Source: Blasia pusilla (lineage: Eukaryota > Marchantiophyta > Marchantiopsida > Blasiales). From it: a stretch of 64,000 nucleotides of DNA. Under the pieces are notes generated by a model, which saw nothing but the letters and a program-made list of their open reading frames with translations, was not told where the DNA came from and ran no database searches. The stretch is taken from positions 44,578,001 to 44,642,000 of the forward strand of contig CM114272.1 of NCBI GenBank assembly GCA_050084515.1, read 5' to 3'. Positions 44,020 through 57,730 of the stretch are shown here, piece after piece. The translations under genes were made by a program, and so were the position numbers. Position 1 is the stretch's first letter. Each line of letters begins with the position of its first letter.

Positions 44020-46223
44020 TACATCTTTGCACGAACTGAGAGCCGAACCATGGATGTGAAGCCATCTCCCACAAACAACAGATTCATTGGCAAAGACTCG
44101 ACCAAAGCGATTTTGGGGAGGTGATGCTCCCTAGCGATTGCTTGTACATCTATAGGTAGACTGTCTTGCCGTGAGTGGCGTCGCGATGGCGGCAGCTGAT
44201 CGCAGTGGAATGGTAATGCCGAGGTTTGTTGTATTCTGCAGGGGAGCGTCGGCGGGCGGTCGAGTAGGCTAGCTTTGCCAAATTCGAACTCTGGTGGTAC
44301 ACAATAACGGTTGCGTTGCTTCAAGTTTACTGGAGCAAGGTGAAATCTGTGACATGTTTTATTTACGGGTTGGCGCTACTTTCGGCTCGCAAATGCAATT
44401 CGGATCCGGATCGAGCGTGCCATGCCCTTGCAACTTCGTTGATGCCGCGACTCAGATGATTTCAACAGGCCTATAGCTTCAGATCAGAATACAAATCTAA
44501 CCTTCTGACAAGAAAAAGGGCTTTTGGATCTCACTTTCGAATCGGAACATAAAGCTCACCTTCACATTGAACACAAATCTCACCTTTGGATCGGAACATG
44601 GCTTTTCGGATCTTGGGCTCTTCGTTCATACAACCACACCTTCCTTCCACCCACGACTCCAACTTGCCCTTCGCTCCAACTTGCGTTCCAACTCCAACTT
44701 TCACCCAGATCTCCTGTAACTTTCCACAATTATACAAAATTACTACAGTAACTATGGTACCAATTGTGCGGATGAGGGCCTCACAAGCCTGGAACCAGTA
44801 CCATATGCACACTTGTGAGAGCCGAAGCCTTGGAAGATTTTGTGTTGATGACCACCTCATAAGCCTCTAACCAATACCATATGCGCACTTGTGTAAATAG
44901 AAGCCATGTAGCTCAGGTACCCCTCTTTCATAAGGTGTTAATGGTATAGATCTCCCCTCGTTCAAAAATAAGGCGGCTTCTCACCTAGTTCAAATAGATG
45001 GCCGTCTGAATAAAATCCCAGTCAAATCTTTTTAACTTTTTCTCACAAGAGGACATTTCATAAGACCACTTGTGGACGTATGAAATGGAGGAGCTTCATT
45101 ATAATGGAGGAGGGGGTTACCAAAAGAAGTAACCCCCCTCCTCACATTATAGTATAGATATAGATAATATTATTGGTAGGTGCTTAGCATGCGCAATGTA
45201 GTACTAGGAATCTGACGACCCTGGTCGACCTCCCGTCCATGCGACCCGGAGGTGGAAGATTGTTATTTTGGGGTCGATTTTCTTAACTTGTCACCATCCA
45301 GGAAATCATGCACACCTAAGAAAATCGTACAACATGCTTTCTCAGCGGGAGGGAGCTTTCGATTCTTCATGACTCGTCAATCGATTCAGTTGCTAGCACA
45401 AACTTGCTGAGCTGCAGGTGGATCGAGAGCAGGTGCGAAAGAAACTCAGGTGAATACCGAGCGCGGAGGAAGGAGTTCGCGAGCGAGAGCGGATGAGTTG
45501 AATGCCGGAGAGAATGGCGAGCGCTTGGGACGATTCGACTTTGAATTGATGGATCTAGTCCGGTCTTCCTGTATTTCCTCCACCGGTGCGGGCTCCTGGC
45601 ACGCTTAGAGTTCCGTATTTTGAAATCTTGAGAAACCGGTGAATGGATGTGGCGACAATTTGAAAACCTCTCGTAAATCTCCGAATCTCCGCTCTGAAAA
45701 GTTCGTGGCGTGTTCCAAACTTCTGAACTTCAATTTTTTTTCCGAAAACAGTGAATCGTAACCTTTCAAAATTTCGTTCATTGTTCCAAACTTCATCACG
45801 GGCCTCTGGCTGATTTTGAACAGAGCTATGAAGTTTTTGAAGATGGGTTACCGGGCAATCCATTCATATGGTGACTGGAAGATTGTAGTATTTGATTAGA
45901 AACTTGAAACTTCTGGGAATCGGCGCAGTTTCTAGGAGTCAATTGTGATGGAGCAAGGCCAATCTTCCTGTATTAGCACCACTGGTACGTGCTCCTGCGA
46001 GGATTATTTGGCATGAGGAAACTGTGTCCGAAAAGCTCTGATCAGTCGCTAACAAATTTTGAAGTGTGTCCGAAAACTGTGACCCTGGTGTGCCAAAATT
46101 TCGCCTCTTCTCAAGTGTTTCGCCGGCTTGACGTCATGCTATGAAGTTTAGCGTACTTGTCAGTCCTGTCAGTTGGTGACGGATACATTGCCATGCTCGA
46201 CGAAAATCTTGAAGCTGTTGGGA
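44020..46223. other. Intergenic upstream of REV7; short repeats and a hairpin
   Basis: A minus open frame at 43974-44324 is unrecognised. A block containing CAGTACCATATGCACACTTG at 44780-44831 recurs diverged at 44855-44905. A strong inverted repeat sits at 45101-45150 (ATAATGGAGGAGGGGGTTAC, 8-nt loop, near-perfect complement). The last 800 bp probably hold the REV7 promoter; no clear TATA box was identified. Confidence 0.45.
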
Positions 46224-48218
46224 ATGTGCTGTGCAGGAGAGCTCACGGATCTTCTATGCGAGTTCTTGGAAGTTGCCATTCAACTCTTGCTGAGCATCAG
46301 CAACATATATCCTGCAGGTAGCTATGATAGGTTTTCTATTTTTGATGCAGGGCTTGTTGGAATGAATTTTCCTTTCTTGGGGTATTACACTGGAAGAGTT
46401 AGTGAGGCCGTTGACATCGCAGAAATATTCGAAAGGCGACGGCATTTCAATGTGCCAGTGCAGTGGATTCGCCACCAGGAACTGCGGGAGTACATCCATT
46501 CTGCTGTTACTAGTCTTCACCCCTGGATCCTGCAAGTATGTCATCCTGGATTTCCCTTGGACATTGTGGAATTTCTTCCAATTCTTCCTGTCACGCTGTG
46601 TGGATATTTCCTAATCACTAGAGTTATCTGTAAATGAGCCGAACTGAGAGCCCAATCGAACATTGGGGATCAGAGAAAGGAAAAACAGCCGGGGACCAAA
46701 ATATGTTTTTTTCTCATAATACGAGCATTTCCCAGTTTTTGTGTCTGGTTTTCGTGTGCATGAGGTCTTCCGTGGACTGTTACAAGAAGAAAGTTAGGAT
46801 GGAGGCGAGAGGTGCATGAGAATGAATTTTATTGTCCACGTTGACTCATTAACAACGTGGACCTGTTCATTCACTATGTCCAAGAACCCTCACTTCTTGG
46901 CTGAATTTGGCTCTTTCTCTGCGAGATTGTTGATGTATACCCTGTTCATGGAAAGCTGAAGAAGAAGATGCCACGTGGACTAATGGGACTGATTACTCAA
47001 AGCGAGGGTACCCAGTTCTGGAGTTTATTACCAATTTCTCTCTCATTTCCATTTCTATTTTAATAGTTATGAAACGGAAAATTGGGTTAAGACCGAGTAG
47101 TGAAAAAGGGATTCATTTAAAGATAGCTCTGCTACTTGTGAAGAAACGATTGCCACACTCCGCATGAGATGTCAATCCCTTTTCAGCTGGCGTCTTCATG
47201 AGAGGATGCTCGCGAACGTGGAGGGAGTACTCAGCTATCTGATAACCATTGTCCCTGTTTGATTGGTGCCTCCTATCATCACGTAAAGCTGCTGCAAGTG
47301 AAACATTTGCTGTTCTCTTTCTTTCACATTGGACTTTTTGGAGTAATTTAGCTTGTCTGTAACCTAGGTTGACGCTCTGAGGACTCCATGTTAATCAGAC
47401 AAATGGAGGTGGAAACCTCTTCAGCGAGGAACATAATTTGTTTTGTCAGTTAGGGACTTGGCTGCAAAAGGGTGGTGCTGGATGTTCTGATCTTCATGTG
47501 TGAATCATTTCTAGGGAACTGTCGAAAAGGTAGCAGTGGTTTTCATTGACTCCAAGCGATCAATACTGGAGAAGTTTGTCTTCAAGTTGAATGTGAATCA
47601 GACCTATTCTGCAGCACTACCGACTAATGACATCGAATATGCTTTGCGAGCATTTTTTATTAAGCTTTCTGTGTCACAACCTTTGCTAAGACCACTACCT
47701 GCAGGTTAGATTTCCTCATCTCTGCTGCTTGCACTTTGCTCCTTTCCCATTCGTTGGGATATGACATTGAGGGAGAGCAGCTCTTGTTGACTGCTGCAAA
47801 ATTTGTGTCTTTGCATTGGCAGTTAGTCCAAGTTTGACACTACTTTCAGGCCTTGGTGATTCCAGTATCTTGTTTGGAGGTAGGGTCTCAGAAATCTGTC
47901 AAAGTTAGCGTCTGAGCCGAGTTCCTATGCTATTTGCTGGCCTGTTTCTGGCTGTAGGACTCCTTGTGTGTAATGCAGTGAATCCAGACTTATCTGAAAG
48001 GGTTGTGGTTGACAGATTGCTCATTTGAGATTGTAGCCTACTCCAAGCAGCTTCCCGGTGATGCAAGTGAGAAGGGGCAGTTCTGGATATCACCTGACTC
48101 ACAGCAGTGGCAGCAACCGCCTCAAATAATGCCCATCAAATCCATGGCCAGTGAGGCTTTGAATGTTCAGCTATATATAGAACACCCTTCTCCAGCTGAA
48201 ACTGTACTAGCTGGATAA
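46224..48218 (+). CDS. REV7: REV7 / MAD2L2 HORMA-domain protein
   Basis: Adaptor subunit of DNA polymerase zeta, which with REV3 and REV1 extends past DNA lesions; acts in the nucleus. Four exons with GT-AG sites and matching phase: 46224-46317, 46423-46535, 47515-47704 and 48016-48218 (TAA). They sum to exactly 600 nt, 199 codons plus stop, close to the usual size of about 200. HORMA features in order: LTDLLCEFLEVAIQLLLSI, IYPA, ERRRHFNVPVQWIRHQ, LREYIHSAVTSLHPWI, VEKVAVVFIDSK, KFVFKLNVNQTY, EYALRAFFIKLSV, CSFEIVAYSK, QWQQPPQIMPIKSM and VQLYIEHPSPAE (the C-terminal safety-belt region). The start is the ATG of MCCAGELTDL; an upstream exon is possible because an AG acceptor lies just inside (46235-46236). 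No damage seen. Confidence 0.88.
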
Positions 48219-50779
48219 GAGAGTTTCTGGAGTGGTTTACAGCATGTGTGTATGGCCCCGAGAAGGATAAGAGACCTTGACCAGAGTGTACCTATCTCCG
48301 AAAAATGCGAACAATGTCCCAGGGTGGATTCAAGAGATTGCACACTTGCAACTAATCCAGTGTAAAGCGACAAAATACTACGCTAGAAGAGCCTATAAAT
48401 CCATATGGTAGTTTCAGGAGGTTGTAGGCTCTAAACAAATCCTTAGTGTAAAGAAACACAATTTTGTATTGTAATCACATATGAGATCTATGATGGATTT
48501 GAGAGATTAATCTTGAAACCAACACAGTGGAAAGGGAAACACACATTTGTTGAAGTCCAGACCATGAACACTTGATAATGTTATGCTGTGGTGACAAAAC
48601 ACCATGTCAGTGCATGGATTAAGGCAAGGCAAAATCGTGAATGGCCTAGAGTACTTATCATCCAGTTGAACATCACCACTTTGTGACTATTAAATCACGG
48701 TCAATAGGTAGTACTCCTTGTTGGAATGGGATCGGACCCTGGGTGGCAGGCGTGAAGTGGCAGGTTGAGATTGTGACAATGGAAGAACCTTCATTCAGTA
48801 GTGCATTGTCGCAAAGATCTTGAGCAACCTTCAAAACTTCCATCCTTTCTTTGCACCCTTTGAGATTTGCAGGCCATACTTTTCAATTTCTAGGACAACG
48901 TTTGGAGGACCAATTTTTATCTCGGAATAATATTCTTGATTAAAATGAGAAAGGGACATCACTTTTTCACTTAGAAAGCCATATCATACCGGCCTACAAA
49001 GATCTTATGATTTTTGGGCTTTTGGTTGGATCTCAATTTTTCTTGAAATTTTGTAGGGAGTTTGTACCCACTCATGTTTACAAGGGTACCGAGTTTTATT
49101 TCAAGATAATGTTTTTTGTTATAATGAAAAATGGACATCACCCTTTAACCTTAAGGTCATTTTTGGGCCTTTGGTAAGCCGTCCATTTCTTGAAAGATTC
49201 CAAGGAGGTTACAAACACTCCCATGAAAAATTTTACGAAGTCTTAGCTCAAGATCACATGATTGGTTTAAATGAAAAATAGTTGACAACTCTTTCTTTCC
49301 AAGGCCTTCACATGCGGGTCTAAAAAGCTTACAAGATTTTTGGGCTTTTTGTTGGATCTAAAATTTGCTTGAAATTTTGTAGGAAGGACCCATACACTCT
49401 CATGAACAAGTGTAGCAAGGTTTAGCTTAAGATGATATTTAAAAAAAAAAATGGAAAATAGACAACACCTTTTTCCAGGGTTGCAGACGGACAAAATTTG
49501 GGTTTGTGGACTTATGTCCATCTTAGGGAGAGACATGTCCGTGCAAGTCTCACCACCCACACTTTGCAACCGAGCTTGCCTCGATCACCCCCTTGCCTTG
49601 CGTCCCTCTTGCGATCGGCCCGTGCATTGCACAAGGGGATTTTTTTTAAAGAATTAAAAAAATAAATTCTCGCGTGTTGCTTGAGTCTAGCCTGCACAGG
49701 ATTGGATTGTAGGCGGAACATGGGTACAGATGGCAATAAGAACGCGAGCCAAGTGGGGAAAAATGTGGGATTAGATGCAGGATACGCGTCTAGAAACACC
49801 TCATGATTTTTGAGCTTTTCGTTGGACATCCATTTTCTTTGAAATTCTATGAGGAGCTTACATACATCCCTCTCAGCAAGTTTATGCACTCTCAACTCAA
49901 GATCATATTTTGGCTAAAATGAAATGGAAAATATCTTTTTCTTTGTAAGGCCATATTGTATGATTGTAAAATGACCTTATGATTTTTAGGCTTTGGGTTT
50001 TCATTTTAAATGTGTTGCATTCTCAACATCCACTTCTTATTGTGCACCATTAATCTAAATGAACCCCTTGTATGAGGAGCAAGGTTTACCGAATCCTGAA
50101 ATTTTGGAATTTTTTTTTGCTTTTTTCTTGGTTAGATGTCGGATCACATGTGTGGGCAAGCACTTGAAACTACTCCCCACCCAATCTCCCTTGCATACGC
50201 AGGGAAAAGCATCGTTTTACTTCAATCTCATCTTTACCTTTATCATCTTCCTACAGGTCACTACACTGAAATTTTGTTGTTTTTAGCGTTTTCCTAGGTA
50301 TTTTAGGTGGAATGTGATAGAAAGAGGCATATATTTTTTCATGTATGTTTTTGTACTAATTTTGTGTGTGTTTGTGGTGTGGATATTTTGTGTCCACACA
50401 TTTGACTTGCTACAATGCATGCACATTTTTTTTTTTGGTTTTTGACGATCCTAGTTATCTTGAAACAAGTGATTTGAGGTTTTTTTGGCTGGATTTTTTG
50501 AAATTAATTAATCTAAATTTTCCATATATATTTTAATTAAAAAAATCATTGTACGCAATAATCTCAAGTAAGTAAAAAAATATTTTTTGGTATTTTAATG
50601 AAATTTCATGGGATATTCTTTGTACAAGGAAGATGAAATCCAAAGAGTCGGAACTCAACTTGCTTCCAATGTAGGGAAGAGTTAAAATAAGAGGTAAAGG
50701 TTAGGGAGGAATGAGACTTTGAGAGGAAGGGCCCTACGCAACGCAATGGAAAAATTCAACATGAGTGGATGCGTTGGTG
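48219..50779. repeat. Degenerate repeats of about 170 bp downstream of REV7
   Basis: From about 48880 to 50030 at least five diverged units share GATTTTTGGGCTTTTGGTTG, TTGAAATTTTGTAGG, ACACTCTCATGAACAAG and CAAGATCATAT-like segments in the same order. This is an old tandem array or repeated insertion. Open frames inside (49267-49569, 49512-49895 on minus) are products of the repeat, not genes. The rest of the stretch is AT-rich with nothing recognised. Confidence 0.5.
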
Positions 50780-51780
50780 GGTGATGCTAGATTTTCATAA
50801 GACTTTGGTCTTAGATAGATATTGCACCAATGGAAGCCATGATCAATTTGAGAATTTCATGAGGAAGTTGGCGTAGATAGCTAAAATCGTTGACAAATCT
50901 TTCGGCCATGGGGAGAAAAATTGATGGTAGATGACCTACCAAGATGCATTGGCTTGGGGGAGTATCTTTTTGCGATGGATTGAGGGATAGAAAGATATGG
51001 TGACTTGATTCCTTGAATAGATTATCAAGAATTGTTCTTCTATCGAGATAGAGAGTGAAAAAAATGGTTTGCATCCCAAAAGGAAAAAAATTCTTAGATG
51101 AACCAGATCGAGTATCCAAATATAACTTGGAGCCTATGAGCTAGAATATCATCCATTTCTTGGAGTATAAAGATGAATTGGAAGGAACATGAGGAATCGT
51201 TTTCTTGCTGAGAGGGTTGGACGTGTTGTGTTTTAGTGTAAGTTCTTGCTGTTGCAACTTATACAAATGATGGGAGATTCATTCTCATATGTTGCAAAGG
51301 TGTTTAAGGACCAAAGATGTTGAAATAGAGACATAGTGCCTAGATATGGGTTTAAGTGAGTTGAAGATGGAGATGGTTTCATGGCATAAGGAGCATGCTC
51401 GAATCATTTGTCTATTTTTTGCCCTTCTTGTTTTGAGTATTCCTACTCTTGTATTCCCCCTTTGGGATGGTGGAATTCTCCAAAAGATGTTGGAGAGGAT
51501 AGATCTAGAGTCAATAATTACCACTAGAGTTTGCCCCAAAAATATCCACTTTGACCAATGTAAGATGTTCATGATGAGAAGGGCTGACATTGCTTTTGCC
51601 CTTCTCGAGACTCTTTCATATTTTTAGGACCATGGTTGGGTGTATGGGGATCTCAAAAACTAGAGCGTTTTGTTGCATTTTCCTGATTGGGATTTTCAGT
51701 TGCAAAGAAGTTCCTCTTCCAACCCTCAACACACTTAAGTTTTTTAGAATCACCGATTTCGAGTTTGCATAGATATTTTA
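50780..51780 (+). pseudogene. Decayed protein-kinase-like pseudogene
   Basis: With stops ignored, plus-strand reading gives FPLWDGGILQKMLERI (hinge-like, about 51460), KNIHFDQCKMFMMRRADIA, FALLETLSYF, then TAG, DHGWVYGDLKN, TAG, SVLLHFPDWDFQ (51600-51700). This matches the H-x-D-L-K-x-x-N pattern of a kinase catalytic loop, with HxD altered to YGD. Upstream (50780-51340) the same strand is broken by many stops but still coding-like. No introns are visible, so it may be a retrocopy. It is followed by the left end of Gyp-3. Kinase assignment is moderate; subfamily unknown. Confidence 0.5.
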
Positions 51781-52712
51781 GCAAGCATAGTCGATTGGTT
51801 CCATTTGTCTTGCGCATACACATTGCTACACAACATACATTGTTATCACCAAAAGTACACCCAAAATAGGATACTAACTCATGGCATTTAAACATCGAGA
51901 CGATTGAGTACCAAAATATCTCCAATAAATCAAGATCTCTCAAATGTCTCTCACAATATGCACACAACTATATCTCTTCCTCTCATGTTAAAGCAAACCC
52001 ACTCTCTTGATGAGACGTTTAGGTTACTCATAAGCAAGGAGGGCCATAGCTCCGCCGCCTCATGCCAACATGTTTAATAAAGAGAGAATGAGTTCTAAAG
52101 CTCTCTCTCCTCGGGCATACTCCCTTCCGTCTCAAGCTCTTTGCATGGTAAGCTACACTCATAGGTCACTTCCTTGGCTCTTGACCTGTTGTAAGGGGTC
52201 AAGCGCCACTTCCCAAATAGAAATTCAACTATACTAATAACAATAACTTACCCAAAATAGTAAGTTTTTTTATATAGCTCCAAATGAGCCGAAACAAAGG
52301 GGAGACTTGCTCTCTCAGATTATCCAAGGCCTCAATAGTTCATCCTTGACTTGCTTAGGTTATCCTCTAATATCCTTGAAGACACTCTTCTATTAACTTG
52401 TTGGTCCATCCTAAAAGACGTTACCACTGTTGTGCGCATACACATTGCTACACAACATACATCGTAGTCACTGAATACTCACACAAACACACAAGATAAG
52501 ATACTAACTCATGACATCTAAACATCGAGATGATTGAGTATCAAAATATCTCCAATTTACCCCCCAAATTATTGCTACGCTTGGATCAACTCTATTGTCA
52601 ATATTAGGAAGATGACATGGCATACGGTTACACAAATGGTCCTTCCAAACCATACCATTATGTCCTTCCAATAAGAGAACATTGGATGGCCACAATATTA
52701 TCTATTGCAAGT

Positions 52713-53438
<726 letters not shown>

Positions 53439-54251
53439 AAGTAAACATAGTCTCCCTAATAAAACCTTCAGATCGTTGGTCAGTAAGCATCAGCCCGAAT
53501 AGTCGCATATCTCAAAGTATCTCGACGTTGCATATTTGCTAAGTTCTCAAATGCCATGGGCACGCCTCTCTGGAAAAACTCTACCCTTTGAGAATATGCA
53601 TGCATGTATACACTAGGGTTATCAAGGGTCAACATATCACCAACAATGCAATAAATGGCCGTAGGTAAATCAGGCTCTTGACCATGAAGAAATAAGTACA
53701 GTGAGCAAGATACTAAGGATGCCTACCGGCTGAATCTATTTCCCATTTCCAACCACAAAAAATATAGGTCCCAATTTCCTAGGTGATCTCTCTGCAAGCC
53801 ATACTTGCGTAAATCTCTCTTCATCATATGTACAACTTTCTCCGCTAATCCATCCGCCTCAAGATGATTTCGCGAGATAGTGTGGTGGTCAATCTATACT
53901 TGATTACACAAGGCCTGAAATTCCCCGTGAAACTCCTTACCTTGGTCTATCAACATCTCAACTAATGGGCCATAATGACTCAACACTTGATCCATAAAGG
54001 TGTATGCTATTCCCTCACTCGCTTTGTTAGACAATACAACCAACTTTATCTACTTTGAAAAGTGCTTGACCATCACCAACACATAATGACTATGACACTC
54101 CGTTAAAGATAAAGGTCTTGCATAATGCAAAAACCCATCTATAATCTAAAACCACGATCAATAATGGATGCAATTGTAGAGTAAGAGCATTAAATGATGC
54201 TCGCACTCGATCACATACCATATAGCTAGCAAAAAATTGCTAAACGTTAGT

Positions 54252-54595
54252 CTACATGCCCTTCGTAATCAAATTGAAACCCTTGACATACCCTTGATAG
54301 AAGTTCGCCAATCCCATGAATCCACGAACTTGACTCACATGTGTAGGGCGTGGAATGCATGAGATAGCTGTAGCCTCTACTTTTTTTTGTTGAACATCAA
54401 GGCCACATGGGTATATTATAAAATTCTGACCTAAGTTCTTAATTTGGTCGTAGAAGAACTTGCTCTTACTTGGATGTAGCTTTAGCCCATGTAATTGGAA
54501 TCGTTGAAACACCTTCTTAGATCATGCTCCTCAATCATGGCGCTAAAGACTACAATGTCATCAATGTAACACCTCGCAAAGATCCACTATTGTAA
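54252..54595 (-). pseudogene. Gyp-3 reverse transcriptase fragment
   Basis: Encodes FQRFQLHGLKLHPSKSKFF, YPCGLDVQQKKVEA and VRGFMGLANFYQGYVKGF. Upstream, DDI-like sequence remains at about 54545-54570. Joined directly to integrase sequence at 54252, so the RNase H is deleted. Confidence 0.8.
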
Positions 54596-55005
54596 CATCT
54601 ATTTCCAAGCTCTCTACTCCTTGGTGTGCACTACCTTGAACCACGCTCGATGTTATGTCGTCATCTCATGGCGTACTTATAAAACATCCCAAGAGGTCCA
54701 AGGGTGTCTCTCCTTATCATTTGTGATGTATTGATCTCCTTGGATCTCGCCCCTAGCCACTACCAAAATCATCTTGGTAGGCACAGACCGGGCTCATAAG
54801 GGCAACAACAATGATTTATTGCAACCTCATCTAATGTTGCTTAGCTACTCCTAAGCTGATTATCCATGTCAAGTAGTTTAGGTCCATTGCATGACTTAAG
54901 ACAACGTCGGGATGCCTCTGATTCTGCCCATACTTCCATTAATCCTGTGGGAAATCCCATCGCTCACTCTTGCTCATCGCCATAGAGATCCACCAACCGT
55001 TTTAC

Positions 55006-56242
55006 GTAGTTCTGATAACCCACTCTTTTGAACATTTTGTAGTTGGGATGTTTTTTGTACAAAAATAGATAAAAGTCTTTATGAATGAAGATTGAAGATT
55101 TTGTAGAAGATTGTAAATATGAATAGAGGAATAGAAATAGTTGGAAGAGTACTTGATAAGGCTAGTTAGTGAAACTCCATTGAGAAGACAAGGAGATTGG
55201 AAGATCACGGAACTATTTTGTGAGTGAGAACTGTTGTAAGCGGAGGAAAGGAAAAGAGTTGGAAAAAAGTAAGAGTAAGAGGCGCGGGTACCTTTCGGTG
55301 AAGACTGCAGTAGGGGAAGACTATAGAAGGACTTCTTCTTTGCAGCAGAAGATCCAAGGGAGTCTTCGGGCGAAGATTGTGAAGTCTGGGAAGACTCCGA
55401 AGACCGTAAATAATGAACTGTTGCGGCAGTTACAGAAGCTATAAATGAATGGGCGCTGTGGTTCAAAAGGAAGCGGAAAGGAATTGATAGAGAAACCAAC
55501 CGACTTAAGGGAAGTAAAGGGTTAGAGAATCTGAACCGAGGGGTTAGCAATCAAAAATCTAGATGAGAATAAGAATAGCCACGAATTGTAAGAAATTGTT
55601 TGAAGAATAGAGTAGAAGAGCAAGGGATCATTCCCTTGTGTCTTGAGTTTCCCAGTACTTTTGGTAGATTGTGTGAAGAGGTCTTTGGGGGATGATCCAA
55701 GCCGAAGAGTCTTATACCCCCAGAAGCTTGCAATACGTGCAAGCTTCCACTCTTTGATGTGGTAGAAATGTCTTCTCTCATTCCTTCTGATGTGCGGAGT
55801 TGAATGCAAATCTTATTGGGCTGCAGTATGGATGAGAGTTGAGTCTTTGGTTTCAGGATTCCAGAGGATAATCACGAAGAGCATAGGAAAGTTGTTAGAT
55901 AGTGAGTAACCTGCCGTAATAGATTCAGTTCTGAAAGTAGGATGAGCGGAGACCTTCTTGAGGTCTCTTTGAGGTCTTTGTGGGAACTTTGTTATCCAAG
56001 ATTCGCAAGAGTTTTTATTTGTACTTGAGAAGAGTCTTTTCCAAGAGGGAAGAAAACCGTTTGATCTTTTGTACTAGTGAAGATAGTGTCGTTGCACTTA
56101 GTTAAGCGCTTAGTGAAGAAGAAATTCCTTATAATTCTTATAACATCTCTCTTTACTCAGGAAACACTGATCTCTTAGGAATGAACTTAATACTTTGCAA
56201 TTAAAAGAGTACATTTTTCCTTAAGTTGTATATTACAGTAGT
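55006..56242 (+). mobile_element. Solo LTR of the LTR-F family inserted in Gyp-3
   Basis: LTR 55013-56237 starts TGATAACCC and ends TATATTACA as in 32985-34255. GTAGT occurs at 55006-55010 and 56238-56242; two extra bases (TC) lie between the left GTAGT and TG. Flanking methyltransferase sequence rejoins as in Gyp-2 (12590-12610). Open frames inside are not genes. Confidence 0.8.
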
Positions 56243-56345
56243 CATCCCAAACCAATCCAAGACCAACCTCCTTGTAGGCATAGGAGGCGAGAAAGCTAAC
56301 AAATGTGAAAAAGGCTACTCGTCGCATGTCAATCCTATTGGCCAC
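56243..56345 (-). pseudogene. Gyp-3 methyltransferase C-terminal fragment
   Basis: Nucleotide match to Gyp-2 12600-12715 (AAACCAATCCAAGACCAACC and following). Too short to carry motifs. Confidence 0.75.
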
Positions 56346-56840
56346 TGTCTACGGAGATAGATCATCGTCTACTTGGGAAACAGAAGAATTCAAAGGCAAG
56401 CCGTAAACTCTATATTGACCATTTGGTAGAGGTAGAAGATTCCATACTTTATGGTCTGCAATCAGTGGCACGATTGTCTCACCTATTATGTCCTCCGTAC
56501 CGTCCACCCTAACATCCTTGGACACAAAGATAGTTCCAATTTGGAGAAGAAATCAAACTGAGAGAAAATTTTCATCCACTAGTATGAAAGACTCACGAGC
56601 TTGCAGTCGAACTATTTCTGATTGAAGAAGGGCCGCTAGATGACTGCCACAAGTGAGCTTCACATAATTATCCATTCCCAGAAGATTCCACTGGGAGGAG
56701 ACTGGGATTAAGAATAAGAATGAGAATGAGAATGTTTAATTTATAGTGAATAGTGACTCAGATTCTCTTGACAAAATTTGACTGACAAGATGCTATTTGG
56801 TAGGTGAGATTGTCTAATGGAATGGATTCAATCCTGTTCG
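56346..56840 (-). other. Unclassified coding-like stretch
   Basis: On minus, about 56700-56360 reads YVKLTCGSHLAALLQSEIVR, then VWNLLPLPNGQYRVYGLPLN with few stops. I do not recognise the domain; it may be part of another element. A GAATGA-type run lies near 56710-56735. Confidence 0.3.
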
Positions 56841-57129
56841 AACCTGTCGGAGTCCGATGGGTTGCAAAATTTGGGAATCAGACACGTGGATTGCAAAGCT
56901 CGGAGTTCATTTTCTGTAAGTGTCCCAATGCGAGTTGCAACCTGTCGGAGTCCGTTGGGTTGGTATCCCCTTGTTGTCTGACCAATGTGATTTGAGTCGA
57001 GATTGCTAGCATCAAACATGAGACATCGCATGGATTTGCTACTGCAACCCGTTGGGGTCTGTTACGGGATCCAAAGGTACCTAACCTTGCTTTCCCTTTT
57101 GCATCTCGCATTGATTTCTCTTATTCAAT

Positions 57130-57640
57130 TAACCGTGCAAACCGTGAGTGCATTTTTTCCGTATATTGGGAAGTGTCCAACTCTAGGTAGACCTTGTAAC
57201 CCGTCGGAGGGCAACGGGTTGCCTTGGAACTATGCTTTGTCGTATTATTACCCAAGGGAGAGAAAAGCGTGCAACTTGTCGCTATCCGACGGATTTCCCG
57301 GGTACCTCTCCTTGTAACCCCAAGATGCAGGAAGCGTGCAACCCGTCGACCTCCGACGGGTTGCACGGGTACCTCGCCTTGTAACGCCAACATGAAGGAA
57401 GTGTGCAACCCGTCGGTCTCCGACGGGTTGTGCGGGTACCTCGCATTGTTACCCCAAGACGGGGGAGGCGTGCAACTTGTCAGTCTCCAACGGGTTGCCA
57501 GGGTAGCTTGGCTTGTTATCCGAGGAGGACGAATGCGTCCAACCCATAGGTCTCGGATAAGTTTCCTGGGCAACTCGCCCTGCATCCCCAAGACGCGGTA
57601 AGCGTGCAACCTATTGGAGACCGTCGGGTTGGCAGGATTC
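57130..57640. repeat. Tandem array of 65-75-bp units, each with one palindrome
   Basis: Six or seven units with GCGTGCAACCCGTCGG, GGGTTGC, GGGTACCTCG, CTTGTAACCCC and AAGACG in constant order, most regular from 57270 to 57610. Spacers between palindromes are similar to each other. Confidence 0.85.
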
Positions 57641-57723
57641 CCACATCCAAAGTTCCATAACGGCGGATACGTCGCCGTCGATACGACGGGGCAACCCAAC
57701 GGTCAGCTCAACGGCTCGAAAAG

Positions 57724-57730
57724 TATAAAT
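57724..57730 (+). promoter_or_regulatory. TATA box upstream of the unknown gene
   Basis: TATAAAT in AAAAGTATAAATATTTGAGG, 226 bp before the ATG at 57956. It lies between the tandem palindrome array and the first coding exon, a good position for a core promoter. Confidence 0.5.

Noticed and set aside
49267-49895. Minus frames of 100 and 127 codons
   Set aside because: They fall in the degenerate 170-bp repeats and have no conserved protein pattern.
57130-57640. CRISPR-like look of regularly spaced palindromic repeats
   Set aside because: The spacers are similar to each other, repeats are imperfect, and the genome is a plant-lineage nuclear one; it is a minisatellite with a palindrome.
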